A stretch of 48,172 nucleotides of DNA from Candidatus Gottesmanbacteria bacterium (GTDB taxonomy: Bacteria; Patescibacteriota; Microgenomatia; 2-02-FULL-39-11): positions 668,771 through 716,942 of the forward strand of contig JACPKY010000002.1 of NCBI GenBank assembly GCA_016186795.1. The letters are read 5' to 3'. The first letter of the stretch is position 1. Each line of letters begins with the position of its first letter. Below the pieces are notes generated by a model. It saw only the letters and a program-made list of their open reading frames with translations, was not told the DNA's origin and ran no database searches. Shown piece by piece: positions 38,006-48,116 of the stretch. Made by a program: the position numbers and the translations under genes.

Positions 38006-38797
38006 ATGAAAAAGTCTCATTTGATTAGTCTCATCGTCCCAATCTACAAACAAGAAAAAACCATTCTAGCAAGTATTAATGGACTTAAGTCCGTACTTGA
38101 TACAATCCGATATTACTATGAAATCATCGTGGTTATCGATGGAATTGTTGATAGATCGTATAAGAAAATTTCCACAGCAAAAATTCCACATATTATATGT
38201 ATTGCCTACCAGAAACATCAAGGAAAATCATTTGCTTTAAGAATGGGCATGCGAATGGCAAAAGGAAAATATATCATGTTTATCGATGGAGACTTGGATG
38301 TCGATCCAAATAGCATCTCAATACTTTTGGAATATATGGAATGGCATAGCGCAGATATCATTGTAGGGTCAAAAAGGCATCCCGCTTCAAAAATCTCATA
38401 TCCACTTTCAAGAAAAATCTTAAGTATCGGTTATTATCTTATTGTAAAGATACTTTTTAACGTACGGATACATGACACCCAAGCAGGTATTAAGGTTTTT
38501 AAACGGAATGTTCTTAAAACCGTTCTCCCCTACCTTGTTGAAAAAAAATTTGCGGGTGATCTGGAAATGCTTGTTGTTGCTGACTCCTTAGGATTTATCA
38601 AAATTTACGAAGCCCCGATAAAAATACAATACACGGCAGGATCAATAACGTCGGCTGCAACTCTTCGATCTATCTTTGGAATTCTTCTCGATACGTTTGC
38701 AATATTTTACCGATTAAAGATTACTCATTTCTATGATAAGCCCCATCGAAGCATATATTTGTCAACACCCTTATCAACTCTTTTGCACAATCGATAA
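38006..38797 (+). CDS. Glycosyltransferase family 2 (dolichol-phosphate mannosyltransferase-like)
   Basis: ISLIVPIYKQEKTILASINGL...IVVIDG...YIMFIDGDLDVDPNSI...DTQAGIKVFKR. Confidence 0.9.
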   Translation: MKKSHLISLIVPIYKQEKTILASINGLKSVLDTIRYYYEIIVVIDGIVDRSYKKISTAKIPHIICIAYQKHQGKSFALRMGMRMAKGKYIMFIDGDLDVDPNSISILLEYMEWHSADIIVGSKRHPASKISYPLSRKILSIGYYLIVKILFNVRIHDTQAGIKVFKRNVLKTVLPYLVEKKFAGDLEMLVVADSLGFIKIYEAPIKIQYTAGSITSAATLRSIFGILLDTFAIFYRLKITHFYDKPHRSIYLSTPLSTLLHNR

Positions 38798-39769
38798 ATG
38801 ATTCAGCGTACCTTCGGTATCATAATTCCGGTAGAGAAAATATCACCTGGACTTTCAAAAACAATACGATCACTCGTTGCACAGACCCAGGAAAATTTCC
38901 ATATATACCTTATACTTACGACTCTTTCTCAAAAAGCTATTCCAAAAACAACAGTTGTTACCCTTCCCCAGTCCAAAAATAATCCTGCGTTAAAAAGAAA
39001 TTATGGCTTGAGTCTTTCTCAACATCAATATCTCCTATTTCTTGACGATGATATAATTCTTCCTCCTTATTGGCTAGAAGAGGCTTTGAAGAATTTAAAA
39101 CAAAAAAATGTTAGTGCTGCCGTTGGACCACTTCTGACTTCACCCGATAGTTCAATTTGGAAACAGATAAGTGGATATATTTGGGAAAGCAAGCTCATGA
39201 GTTTACGTTTCTCACCACAAAAAACAAATTATCAACAAATTACCAATGTTTATGATTATCCATGTGCGGCTCTTGCTATAAAAACATCTGATTTTATTGC
39301 CTGTGGTGGATTTAATGAAAATTTGTACCCAGGTGAGGATACAAAGCTATGCCTTGATATAACGGAAAAACTCAAAAAAAAAATCCTCTATGATCCATCA
39401 CTTATTGCTTTTCACGACCGAAAAGCTTTCCCTATGAAATTTTTACGTCAAATCTCTACATATGCCACTCAGAGAGGGGTATTTGTCCGAAAATACCCAC
39501 AAACTTCCCTTCATCCAATATATTTCCTCCCTCTCTTATTCTCGCTGTATGTTTTTTCATCAGCTTTTTTTTTATTTTTAGGAATGTATAAAATCTATAT
39601 GATCATTCCTCTTCTTTTATATATTATTCTTCTCACTATCGATTTTTTGCATACGTATGCACGGTCAAAAAACATATTTGTCTCAATAACAACGTGTGGA
39701 GGAATCATTATAAGTCATTTTATTTACGGAATATTCTTCTTACGAGGATTAATTAAAAGGGGTGAGTAA
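38798..39769 (+). CDS. Glycosyltransferase family 2 with C-terminal membrane segments
   Basis: SLSQHQYLLFLDDDIILPPYWLEEAL...GGFNENLYPGEDTKLCLDI. Confidence 0.85.
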   Translation: MIQRTFGIIIPVEKISPGLSKTIRSLVAQTQENFHIYLILTTLSQKAIPKTTVVTLPQSKNNPALKRNYGLSLSQHQYLLFLDDDIILPPYWLEEALKNLKQKNVSAAVGPLLTSPDSSIWKQISGYIWESKLMSLRFSPQKTNYQQITNVYDYPCAALAIKTSDFIACGGFNENLYPGEDTKLCLDITEKLKKKILYDPSLIAFHDRKAFPMKFLRQISTYATQRGVFVRKYPQTSLHPIYFLPLLFSLYVFSSAFFLFLGMYKIYMIIPLLLYIILLTIDFLHTYARSKNIFVSITTCGGIIISHFIYGIFFLRGLIKRGE

Positions 39770-40788
39770 TGAAGCCAATTTCAATATCAGTTTGCATTCC
39801 AGTCTTCCAGGGATCAACCGTATTAAAAGATGCACTTCAAAGCATTATAAATCAAACAGTATCACCAGTTGAAATTCTCATTCTTGATGATAACTTTCTT
39901 GCAGATAAACAAGAAATTCTAAAAACAGAAAAAATTATCTCTTCATTTGCGGATAAAAGGATTCATTATTATAAAAGTAGGAATAACCATGGATCAGCAA
40001 AGACTATCAAAAAGCTTGCAAATTTAGCTAAGAACGAAATTCTCTTTTTTCTTTGCCAGGATGACATCTTAGCTTCTGGAACACTTTTAAAAATCCAAGA
40101 AGTCTTTCAAGAATATCCATCTGTCGGTGTTCTAACGCGACCATTTTTCTGGTTCGAAGAAAATGTAAAAAGGCCAATTCGCGTTGTGACACCATATGAT
40201 TCAAATCAAAACACAATTCTCACACTTTTTGACGGCAAAAGAGCTATTGAAAAAATTTTTGAATCAGTTGGTCAGATATCGGGACTTGCATACCGAAAGA
40301 AATATATTGATTTTCCTTTTATAAATGATACATTCACCGGACATATTTATCCTTTCGCTTCGGTACTGAAGAAATACAAGTGTATGTTTCTGAAAGATTA
40401 TACTGTTGCTGTAAGAGTCCGTACCAGCCAAACGAGGCATGTATCAGAAATCTATAGTAAATCTCCGACTCTCTCATGGGTAGAAATGTTCCAGACAGTA
40501 TTCTCTGAAAAACAATTTGAACATGTTCGAACTATGGGAACAAAGCAGATAACGAAACACTATGTTGGACTCATACAATTAAAAAATTATGCCAACTCCA
40601 GTATCTTAAGGAAGGAAATTACCATTCTGGTAAAATCCCGATGGCAAAATATCTTCTCTCCGAGATTTTGGTTTTATGTACTTATCACAAGTATTATTCC
40701 AGCTTTTCTTCTTCGAAAAATGACTGATGTTTATAAAAGAAATATTGTCTCCAAAACAGTAAATACTATTTATTTTCCAAAACCCTAA
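39769..40788 (+). CDS. Glycosyltransferase family 2
   Basis: ISVCIPVFQGSTVLKDALQSIINQTVSPVEILILDDN; TAATG overlap with upstream gene. Confidence 0.85.
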   Translation: MKPISISVCIPVFQGSTVLKDALQSIINQTVSPVEILILDDNFLADKQEILKTEKIISSFADKRIHYYKSRNNHGSAKTIKKLANLAKNEILFFLCQDDILASGTLLKIQEVFQEYPSVGVLTRPFFWFEENVKRPIRVVTPYDSNQNTILTLFDGKRAIEKIFESVGQISGLAYRKKYIDFPFINDTFTGHIYPFASVLKKYKCMFLKDYTVAVRVRTSQTRHVSEIYSKSPTLSWVEMFQTVFSEKQFEHVRTMGTKQITKHYVGLIQLKNYANSSILRKEITILVKSRWQNIFSPRFWFYVLITSIIPAFLLRKMTDVYKRNIVSKTVNTIYFPKP

Positions 40789-40793
40789 TCGTA

Positions 40794-42092
40794 ATGAAAT
40801 TTATACAAAATATTCTCTTTGAAAAATTTTTCCAATTCAGTCTAATTTCTTCAGTAGGGTCCGTTCTGAGTGGATTAATCAGTTTTGGGGTATACCTTCT
40901 ATTAATACGATATTTAACATTTGAAGAGTATGGAATCTATACCAGTTTATTTGCAATCGTTGGACTGATTACTTTTTTCTCTCACAGCTTTTCACTGTAT
41001 TTCACAACTATTGGATCATTGCAAAAAAATGGTAAGATCTCCTCTCGGGAAGTCCTGAAAATCCTCAAGGTATTCTCAGCAAAAGTACTTATCTCAGTTA
41101 TTCTATTGTCTGTTCTATTGTTAATCCTAAAAGAAGAAATTCTTCTATATTTTCCTCAATTTCCGTTCCAATATTTTTGGTTTATTCTCCTCCTCACTTT
41201 CATCGCGCTCCTTCATCCAATGATTGATGGACTACTCCAGGGGTTACAACAATTCGTACAACTTACTGCACTTTCTCTATTCATTACCCTCATAAAAGCT
41301 CTGGGAATTTCGCTTGCGGTCATTTATTCACTCTCCCTTCCATATATTCTCTTAGCAGTAATATTTTCTATCTTCATTTTATATGTTCTTTCGTATCTTT
41401 TATATCGGAGGTATCCTACGATACGAATAAGAAAAAATACTTCTAAGAACGTTAGTCTTTATCTGCCCGGTATATGGACATATGCCGGTATCACTCTTTT
41501 CCTTGGGAGTTTTTTTAATACAGATATTTTGATTTTGAGTCATGTCCAAAATCCTCTTCTCGTGGGACAATATGCAGTTCAGATGAATATTGCGAAGATT
41601 GTTCTTTTTGGAAATAGTATACTTCTTCCAATTGTGTATTCTCTATCAAGTCACTTCGCAATACGGAAAGATTCAGGACATAAAATTCCATTCCAAGCAA
41701 TCTTTTTCTCCCTATTTTTCAGTGGATTGATGATAATTCTCATAAGATTTTTCCCTCAATTTATCCTCCCTCTTTTTTCCAAGAAAAATTTTAGTCCCGC
41801 AGAAAATATTTTAATAATTATGATCTTGACAACAACTTTTTTCTCACTTTCAACAATCCTACTCCATTATTTACTCTCTTATAGACAGACAATCTTCCTT
41901 ATACCTTTAATATTTTTGAATATTCTCCAAATAGCACTTCTTACTCTCTACCATAATTCCTTTTTCGAAATAGCAATCTCAATGTTCATCATCCAGTTAA
42001 TACTACTTTTTATTGCATTAACCTTTTTCCTTACGTATATCTATAAACAATCATGGAAGAAAAATCTATCCACTGAGTTTTCAAAACAATGA
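40794..42092 (+). CDS. Oligosaccharide flippase, Wzx-like polysaccharide biosynthesis protein
   Basis: Polytopic 432 aa protein; SVLSGLISFGVYLLLIRYLTFEEYGIYTSLFAIVGLI. Confidence 0.85.
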   Translation: MKFIQNILFEKFFQFSLISSVGSVLSGLISFGVYLLLIRYLTFEEYGIYTSLFAIVGLITFFSHSFSLYFTTIGSLQKNGKISSREVLKILKVFSAKVLISVILLSVLLLILKEEILLYFPQFPFQYFWFILLLTFIALLHPMIDGLLQGLQQFVQLTALSLFITLIKALGISLAVIYSLSLPYILLAVIFSIFILYVLSYLLYRRYPTIRIRKNTSKNVSLYLPGIWTYAGITLFLGSFFNTDILILSHVQNPLLVGQYAVQMNIAKIVLFGNSILLPIVYSLSSHFAIRKDSGHKIPFQAIFFSLFFSGLMIILIRFFPQFILPLFSKKNFSPAENILIIMILTTTFFSLSTILLHYLLSYRQTIFLIPLIFLNILQIALLTLYHNSFFEIAISMFIIQLILLFIALTFFLTYIYKQSWKKNLSTEFSKQ

Positions 42093-42123
42093 ATTTAATT
42101 CTGAAACGTATTAGGTATCACAC

Positions 42124-43083
42124 ATGAAGATGCTCGATCTAACGGTAATAATTCCTGTGTATAATGGTGCAACAGTCATTGAAGATGTGCTTGGTAGTTT
42201 AGAAACTCAGGCGTATCCGATCCGAAAAGTTATTATTGTTGATGATAAATCAACTGATCAAAGTCTAAAAATAGTACAGAAATACAAAAAAAAATCTCAT
42301 TTGAATATAGCACTTATTTTACACACGAAAAATCAAGGTTTAGCGCAAAGCTATAATTCTGCTTTAATAAAGGTTCAAACTCCTTATGTTGTAACTCTCA
42401 TGCAAGATTGTGTATTATCTTCGGACAATGTTATTGAGCACCTTATAATGCCTTTTTTAAAAAACAAAACCCTCATCATTTCTTGTGCTAAAACGATAAA
42501 CCCTCTTTCGACATGGAAAACATATAATTTTTGGCTGAAATGTTTAATGGAAAGGCATGCCGGTCGAATTCTCTCTGGAAAAAATAACTCATGCTGCTGT
42601 TATTCTTATCGTACGTTGAAAAAAATTGGGTTTTTTAATACCAGGTTTTATCGAACTGCAGGAGAGGATACAGATATATTTTATCGGATGAACCAAATTG
42701 GAAATATTCTTGAAGTGAACACATTGGTGAAGCATATCCATAATCGAAATCCACAGTTTGGACTAACCGACTATATAAGGAAAGAAAATCAACGAGCAGA
42801 AGTATGTGGTGTGACATTTTCACATATGAAAGATCTCGGCTTTATAAACATTCTTCGGATCTTTGCACGACCTTTTATTTTACTAGGTTTAATAATACCC
42901 TATATGAATGTCGTATCTTTACTGCTAATAGTTTCATATGCATATCTCTATACCGAAAAAGTCTACTACTATGAAATTAGGAATCCTCGTATAATCTTAC
43001 TTCCATTCATTAACATATTTCTTTTTATAAGTTATACGTGGTATTTTTCGCGTGGATTTATAACAAAAAAACAGATACTTTGA
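42124..43083 (+). CDS. Glycosyltransferase family 2
   Basis: LTVIIPVYNGATVIEDVLGSLETQAYPIRKVIIVDDKSTDQS. Confidence 0.9.
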   Translation: MKMLDLTVIIPVYNGATVIEDVLGSLETQAYPIRKVIIVDDKSTDQSLKIVQKYKKKSHLNIALILHTKNQGLAQSYNSALIKVQTPYVVTLMQDCVLSSDNVIEHLIMPFLKNKTLIISCAKTINPLSTWKTYNFWLKCLMERHAGRILSGKNNSCCCYSYRTLKKIGFFNTRFYRTAGEDTDIFYRMNQIGNILEVNTLVKHIHNRNPQFGLTDYIRKENQRAEVCGVTFSHMKDLGFINILRIFARPFILLGLIIPYMNVVSLLLIVSYAYLYTEKVYYYEIRNPRIILLPFINIFLFISYTWYFSRGFITKKQIL

Positions 43084-43087
43084 ACGT

Positions 43088-44731
43088 ATGAATATTTTGG
43101 GGATTACTGCACCTCTTTCGTGGAATCAGGCATGTGCAATCGTAGTAAACGGGAACCTTGTTGCTGTAGCGGAAGAGGAACGGTTTAATAGGATGAAACA
43201 CTCCCCCCGAATACCGCCATATCGAGCGACCGAATTCTGTCTGTCTCAATCAAAGATACATCCAAATGAAATTGATTATCTGGCAATTGGTTATCGATCG
43301 CCAATGATCGCGTATCTACTCAGTACTATCGAGAATATCAAAAATAGAGATTTTGAAAGAATCGTACGTGAGGCAGGAGCGTTTGCTGAATACTTTATTG
43401 GTCTTGTCCGATACAAAGAGTGGCTCCAAAAAATTGGAGTTGATTTTTCGAAAACAAAACTGTCTTTCATTCCTCACCATCTTGCACATGCGGCTTCGGC
43501 ATACCGATCATCCGGTATGACCAATGCCAACATTCTGACTCTTGATGGCCAAGGCGAAGATGATGCAGGAATGCTTGGGTTTGGAACGAATGGCGTTATT
43601 CACCCACTTGCGAAAATCGGGCACCATCAAGGGTTGGGATGGGTGTACAGCGAGACAACTGATCTGTTAGGTTTCAAAAGCCACTCTGACGAAGGAAAGG
43701 TCATGGGTCTTTCAGCATTTGGTAAAAAATCTTACAAAAAAAATCCTTGGCATGTAGAAAACATTTCCTATCAGCTTTTTCACAACTGGAATACACAATT
43801 TTGGCGCCAATATGGACCCAGAAGATATTCTCACGAACCATTAACAGCAAAACACAAAATATTAGCCCGGACAACTCAGAATTTTGTAGAACAAGCAGCA
43901 TCGGCGCTAGTAAGAAAACTGTATTCTCTCTCTCAATGTAATAATCTTGTTCTGGCAGGCGGAGTAGGGTTAAATTGTGATATGAATGCAAAAATTGCAT
44001 CGCTCCCTTTTATTAAAAACCTTTTTGTATATCCAGCAGCTGATGATGCTGGAACTGCAGTTGGCGCAGCACTTGAAGTTGCGGCAAAATTAGGAGAAAA
44101 AGCCGACTATGAAATGAAAGATACGTACCTTGGACCTGCGTATTCGAATAGCGAAATAGAAAAATCGTTAAAAGAGGCGAAAGTTCCACATAAACGATAC
44201 AAATCAACTGATGAAATCGCAACACTTCTTGTTCAGGGAAAAATAATTGGGTGGTTTCAAGGGAGAATGGAATTCGGCCCACGTGCACTTGGAAACAGAA
44301 GCATCCTCGCCCACCCAAATCTGTACGGTATGAAGGAAAAAATTAATGCCAATGTGAAACATCGGGAAACCTGGAGACCTTTTGCACCGACTATTCTTGA
44401 TGAAGATGGACCTCGTCTTTTCAAAAACTATTTCTACAGTCCTTTTATGACGGTGACGTTCCATACAACCTCTTATGGGGAAAAACTACTCTCGCAAACA
44501 ATTCATGTGGATCATACATCTCGTATCCAGAGTATCAAAAAAAACGATAATCAGAAGTTATATTCTCTATGGAAAGCATTCAAGAAACAAACATCTATCC
44601 CCGGGGTTTTAAATACCTCCTTAAATGACGATGGAGAACCAATTGTCTGTTCTCCCAAAGATGCACTACGAACGTTTTTCGCAACAGGTCTTGACTATAT
44701 CATCTTGGAAGATTATATAGTCTGCAAATGA
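43088..44731 (+). CDS. Carbamoyltransferase, NodU/CmcH family
   Basis: MNILGITAPLSWNQACAIVVNGNLVAVAEEERFNRMKHSPRIP...GRMEFGPRALGNRSILAHP...NVKHRETWRPFAPTI. Confidence 0.95.
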   Translation: MNILGITAPLSWNQACAIVVNGNLVAVAEEERFNRMKHSPRIPPYRATEFCLSQSKIHPNEIDYLAIGYRSPMIAYLLSTIENIKNRDFERIVREAGAFAEYFIGLVRYKEWLQKIGVDFSKTKLSFIPHHLAHAASAYRSSGMTNANILTLDGQGEDDAGMLGFGTNGVIHPLAKIGHHQGLGWVYSETTDLLGFKSHSDEGKVMGLSAFGKKSYKKNPWHVENISYQLFHNWNTQFWRQYGPRRYSHEPLTAKHKILARTTQNFVEQAASALVRKLYSLSQCNNLVLAGGVGLNCDMNAKIASLPFIKNLFVYPAADDAGTAVGAALEVAAKLGEKADYEMKDTYLGPAYSNSEIEKSLKEAKVPHKRYKSTDEIATLLVQGKIIGWFQGRMEFGPRALGNRSILAHPNLYGMKEKINANVKHRETWRPFAPTILDEDGPRLFKNYFYSPFMTVTFHTTSYGEKLLSQTIHVDHTSRIQSIKKNDNQKLYSLWKAFKKQTSIPGVLNTSLNDDGEPIVCSPKDALRTFFATGLDYIILEDYIVCK

Positions 44732-44733
44732 AC

Positions 44734-46383
44734 TTATTGAGATTTTCGATTCTCAATTTCATCAAGTTTGACAAGATTTCCCTTCGCTTGTACAAAATTA
44801 GGATCAAGCGTCAAAGCCTTTTGCAGCATCTCACGAGCCTTCTGATACTCCCCTCGCTCAGTGTAATAAACTGCCCAACTGTTATAGACGATAGGAGAAT
44901 TCGGGCTCAGTTGCAAAGATCTTTCCAATAATGATTGTGCCCTCTCATAATCACCTAGTTCTATGTATGCAGCTGCTCCATTTGTCATAGATGCTAGAAG
45001 AGTCGGATTATAACGCAAAGCTTGTTCAAAAAGAGCTGCTGCTTTTGTGGCGTCGTTTGTAAGCAAATACGTATTCCCAAGATTATGGTACGCCTCCGCA
45101 TACTTGGGACGAATTTCAATAGCTTTCATAAATTCTTCAATTGCTTTCTCTCTTTGGCCATGCCGAATATAGAAATCTCCCATATTGTTATGAGCAAGTG
45201 AAGAAAATGGTGAGACTGCAACTGTTGCCGGCCATAATGTATCTTGACTATACCAATCGGCGTTTCGAATAATCGTCCGAAGTGTATAAAATGTAAAAAG
45301 ACTCAAAAAGAGAATCCAAAAGAAATTTTCATATTTTCTCCAAACCCAAACAAATCCAGACGAAAGAACCATTATTAACCCTAAAGAGGAAAGGTACATA
45401 TACCGCTCGGCTACAATCCAGCTGATTTGAATCGGTAAAAGGGTAGGTATAAGTCCCCCAACAAAAATGATAAGTCCAAAAAAAATGAGTTTATTTTTGT
45501 AAAGAGAAAAAACCATACCCATTGCCAATAAAACAAGGAAAACAAGGAGAAAAAACTGAAGCTGCTCTGACACAAAAAATGATTCATGGTATAGTGTCAA
45601 CGGTATCGGCCAAAGAAAAAGTTTTATGTAAGACATAAACGCTAACGGAACTTGGATAAGAGGGTTAAAGACAACAGTACCACCGGTCTCTGGAGGATTG
45701 ACAGAAACAACTCTTTCTCCAAATCTGCCAAAGAGAGAGAATAGAAATAAGAATGTGGCTAAACAAACCGGGACCATAAAAGGAATACTCCGTTTCAGAG
45801 AGGAAAATAAGAGAAAATACGAACCGATTAAAAGAGGAATAGCAATCGCTTTTTCTGATGAATAAAATGATAAAAGTAGAAAGATAACAGCTGGAATAAT
45901 CCATACTTTTCCGAGAAGTTGTTTGTCAACTGCAATAAAAAAAACCATTGAAAATAGTCCGAAAAACGTATAGAGAATATAGGGCAATGCTGATATCCAA
46001 GTAACCGCTTCTGTATGAAGTGGATGTACTGCAAAAAAGAATGCAGATACACCTGCAAATCGTCTACTTCCGGAAACAAGAAAAAGCATGAGATACACAA
46101 GGAGAGTTACACCGAAATGAATAAGTATGTTGTTAATATGAAAAACAGATGGAATTGGACCAAAGAATCTATAAGTAACAGACTCAAGTAATCCTCCCGA
46201 GCCTGATTTTGCACTAAGCCAAATATCATGTATTACTTTACTTTCAACAATAGCTCCAACATCATCAGATACAAATGTATTTGGTATGGCATTTGCAAAG
46301 CTTACGAGAACAGAAACGAACAAACCGATGAGAATGAGTTTTTCTCGAAGAATTAATCTTTTGAGATAAGAAAGAGTATTCAT
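44734..46383 (-). CDS. Polytopic GT-C-like membrane protein with C-terminal TPR repeats (TMTC-like)
   Basis: FVSDDVGAI, AVHPLHTEAVTWISALPYILYTFFGL followed by many hydrophobic segments and TPR units such as AEAYHNLGNTYLLTNDATKAAALFEQALRYNP. Confidence 0.8.
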   Translation of the reverse strand: MNTLSYLKRLILREKLILIGLFVSVLVSFANAIPNTFVSDDVGAIVESKVIHDIWLSAKSGSGGLLESVTYRFFGPIPSVFHINNILIHFGVTLLVYLMLFLVSGSRRFAGVSAFFFAVHPLHTEAVTWISALPYILYTFFGLFSMVFFIAVDKQLLGKVWIIPAVIFLLLSFYSSEKAIAIPLLIGSYFLLFSSLKRSIPFMVPVCLATFLFLFSLFGRFGERVVSVNPPETGGTVVFNPLIQVPLAFMSYIKLFLWPIPLTLYHESFFVSEQLQFFLLVFLVLLAMGMVFSLYKNKLIFFGLIIFVGGLIPTLLPIQISWIVAERYMYLSSLGLIMVLSSGFVWVWRKYENFFWILFLSLFTFYTLRTIIRNADWYSQDTLWPATVAVSPFSSLAHNNMGDFYIRHGQREKAIEEFMKAIEIRPKYAEAYHNLGNTYLLTNDATKAAALFEQALRYNPTLLASMTNGAAAYIELGDYERAQSLLERSLQLSPNSPIVYNSWAVYYTERGEYQKAREMLQKALTLDPNFVQAKGNLVKLDEIENRKSQ

Positions 46384-46414
46384 TATATGCATTATACCCA
46401 AAACTGTACTATGG

Positions 46415-46443
46415 TTGGAACAGAGAGATCTTTATGGTATATT
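46415..46443 (+). promoter_or_regulatory. Sigma70-type promoter for the radical SAM gene
   Basis: TTGGAA - 17 nt - TATATT upstream of ATG at 46461. Confidence 0.55.
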
Positions 46444-46460
46444 CGTTGTGACAAAATAAC

Positions 46461-48116
46461 ATGAAACCGCGAATTGTCATCGGTTATCCTCCACTTCCAT
46501 CATTCAAGGGAACTCCACTTCTTTCACAAAATAGACAGTTCCAGTACTTTCATTCCCCAACGTATATTTATCCAATGGTTCCCGCATCTTCCGCTACCCT
46601 TCTCTCTACACACTCATATGATGTCCACTGGATCGATGGAATAGCTGAAAATCAATCATACGATGAGTGGATACAATCGCTCGGAGTAGTCAACCCAGAT
46701 ATATTGATGATTGAAACGAAATCACCGGTTATCAAAACTCACTGGGAACAAATAGCTCATCTAAAAAGCCTTTTTCCTTCTTTAAAAATAGTTCTGGTGG
46801 GAGACCATGTCTCCTTCTTACCGCTCGAATCGTTTGAGAAATCGAAAGTAGACTATGTCTTAACCGGTGGAGATTATGATTTTACAATAGTCGACCTTGC
46901 CAACCATATCTATCGGAATAAACCTCTTGGAGGTGGAGTTTACTGGAGAAACGGCAATGCCTCTCTCCACACTATACCTCTCAATCAGCACACTCTGCCA
47001 ACTGGAGAAATAATCTATTCCTCGGGTCCCCCAGATCTCAAACATAACCTCGACACACTTCCCTTCATTGATCGACGACTAACAAAATGGGAACTCTATG
47101 CATACCATAACGGGAATTATAAATACAAACCAGGAACGTATATGTATAGTGGGAGAGACTGTTGGTGGAATAGGTGCACATTCTGTGTGTGGGTCCATAC
47201 ATTAAATCCAATCCGATCATACAGAACATTTTCACCAGAACGGCTTTTTGCCGAAGTAAAACATGTTGTGGATACATTTGGAGTGAAAGAAATATTTGAC
47301 GACGCAGGAACACTTTTTATCGGACCAAAACTCGAAAAATTCTGTAATCTTCTTATTGAAAGCGGCTATAACAAAAAAGTTCGGTACGGATGTAACATGC
47401 GCTTCAATGCTCTGCGAAACCAGAAGCAATATGACCTTATGACGAAAGCCGGATTTCGTTTTATTTTATTCGGCATGGAATCAGCAAATCAAAAAACTCT
47501 CGATAAGTTGGATAAAGGCATCAAAGAAGAAGATATTATCAATGGAGCAAAAATGGCAACAAAAGCTGGCCTTGACCCTCACGTCACCATCATGCTTGGT
47601 TATCCATGGGAGACATACAAAGATGCTAAGTACACAATCGATATGGCGAAGTATTGTTTCAAAAAAGGATATTTCAATACAATGCAGGCAACGATTGTCA
47701 TTCCTTATCCCGGAACACCTCTTTGGAAAGAGTGTAAAGAAAAAAACTGGTTACTGACCCAAGACTATAACGCCTATGACATGAGAAAGTCGGTAATGAA
47801 AATTCCATTCTCTCAAAAGAAGCTTCTTAATCTTATCCAAGAACTCTACTCAGCATTTTTCTCTCCCCAGTATATAGTTCGTCAAATACTTCAAATTCGA
47901 ACAAAAGAGGATATTCTCTTTTTATTCTCTGCAGGGAAAAAACTACTTGGCCATTTTGTTGATTTTGATCCAAATCAGACAAAAAGCTATTTCGCATTTG
48001 ACTCATGGTTACAAATGGGAAACAAATTTATTTCTCACCTTTTGAAGAACAAAACGGTAATTGAGAGGTCACACGATAAAATCCTGCTTTTTGACAAAAA
48101 ACCTGTAGCATCATGA
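46461..48116 (+). CDS. Radical SAM protein with N-terminal B12-binding-like domain
   Basis: N-terminal Rossmann-like region VNPDILMIETKSPV...LKIVLVGDHVSFLP...VDYVLTGGDYDFTIVDL; Cys cluster GRDCWWNRCTFCVW; FRFILFGMESANQKTLDKLDKG. Confidence 0.87.
   Translation: MKPRIVIGYPPLPSFKGTPLLSQNRQFQYFHSPTYIYPMVPASSATLLSTHSYDVHWIDGIAENQSYDEWIQSLGVVNPDILMIETKSPVIKTHWEQIAHLKSLFPSLKIVLVGDHVSFLPLESFEKSKVDYVLTGGDYDFTIVDLANHIYRNKPLGGGVYWRNGNASLHTIPLNQHTLPTGEIIYSSGPPDLKHNLDTLPFIDRRLTKWELYAYHNGNYKYKPGTYMYSGRDCWWNRCTFCVWVHTLNPIRSYRTFSPERLFAEVKHVVDTFGVKEIFDDAGTLFIGPKLEKFCNLLIESGYNKKVRYGCNMRFNALRNQKQYDLMTKAGFRFILFGMESANQKTLDKLDKGIKEEDIINGAKMATKAGLDPHVTIMLGYPWETYKDAKYTIDMAKYCFKKGYFNTMQATIVIPYPGTPLWKECKEKNWLLTQDYNAYDMRKSVMKIPFSQKKLLNLIQELYSAFFSPQYIVRQILQIRTKEDILFLFSAGKKLLGHFVDFDPNQTKSYFAFDSWLQMGNKFISHLLKNKTVIERSHDKILLFDKKPVAS

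Noticed and set aside
46384-46401. Leaderless start of the TPR protein from nearby TATAAT-like boxes
   Set aside because: No matching -35 element and ambiguity between possible ATG codons
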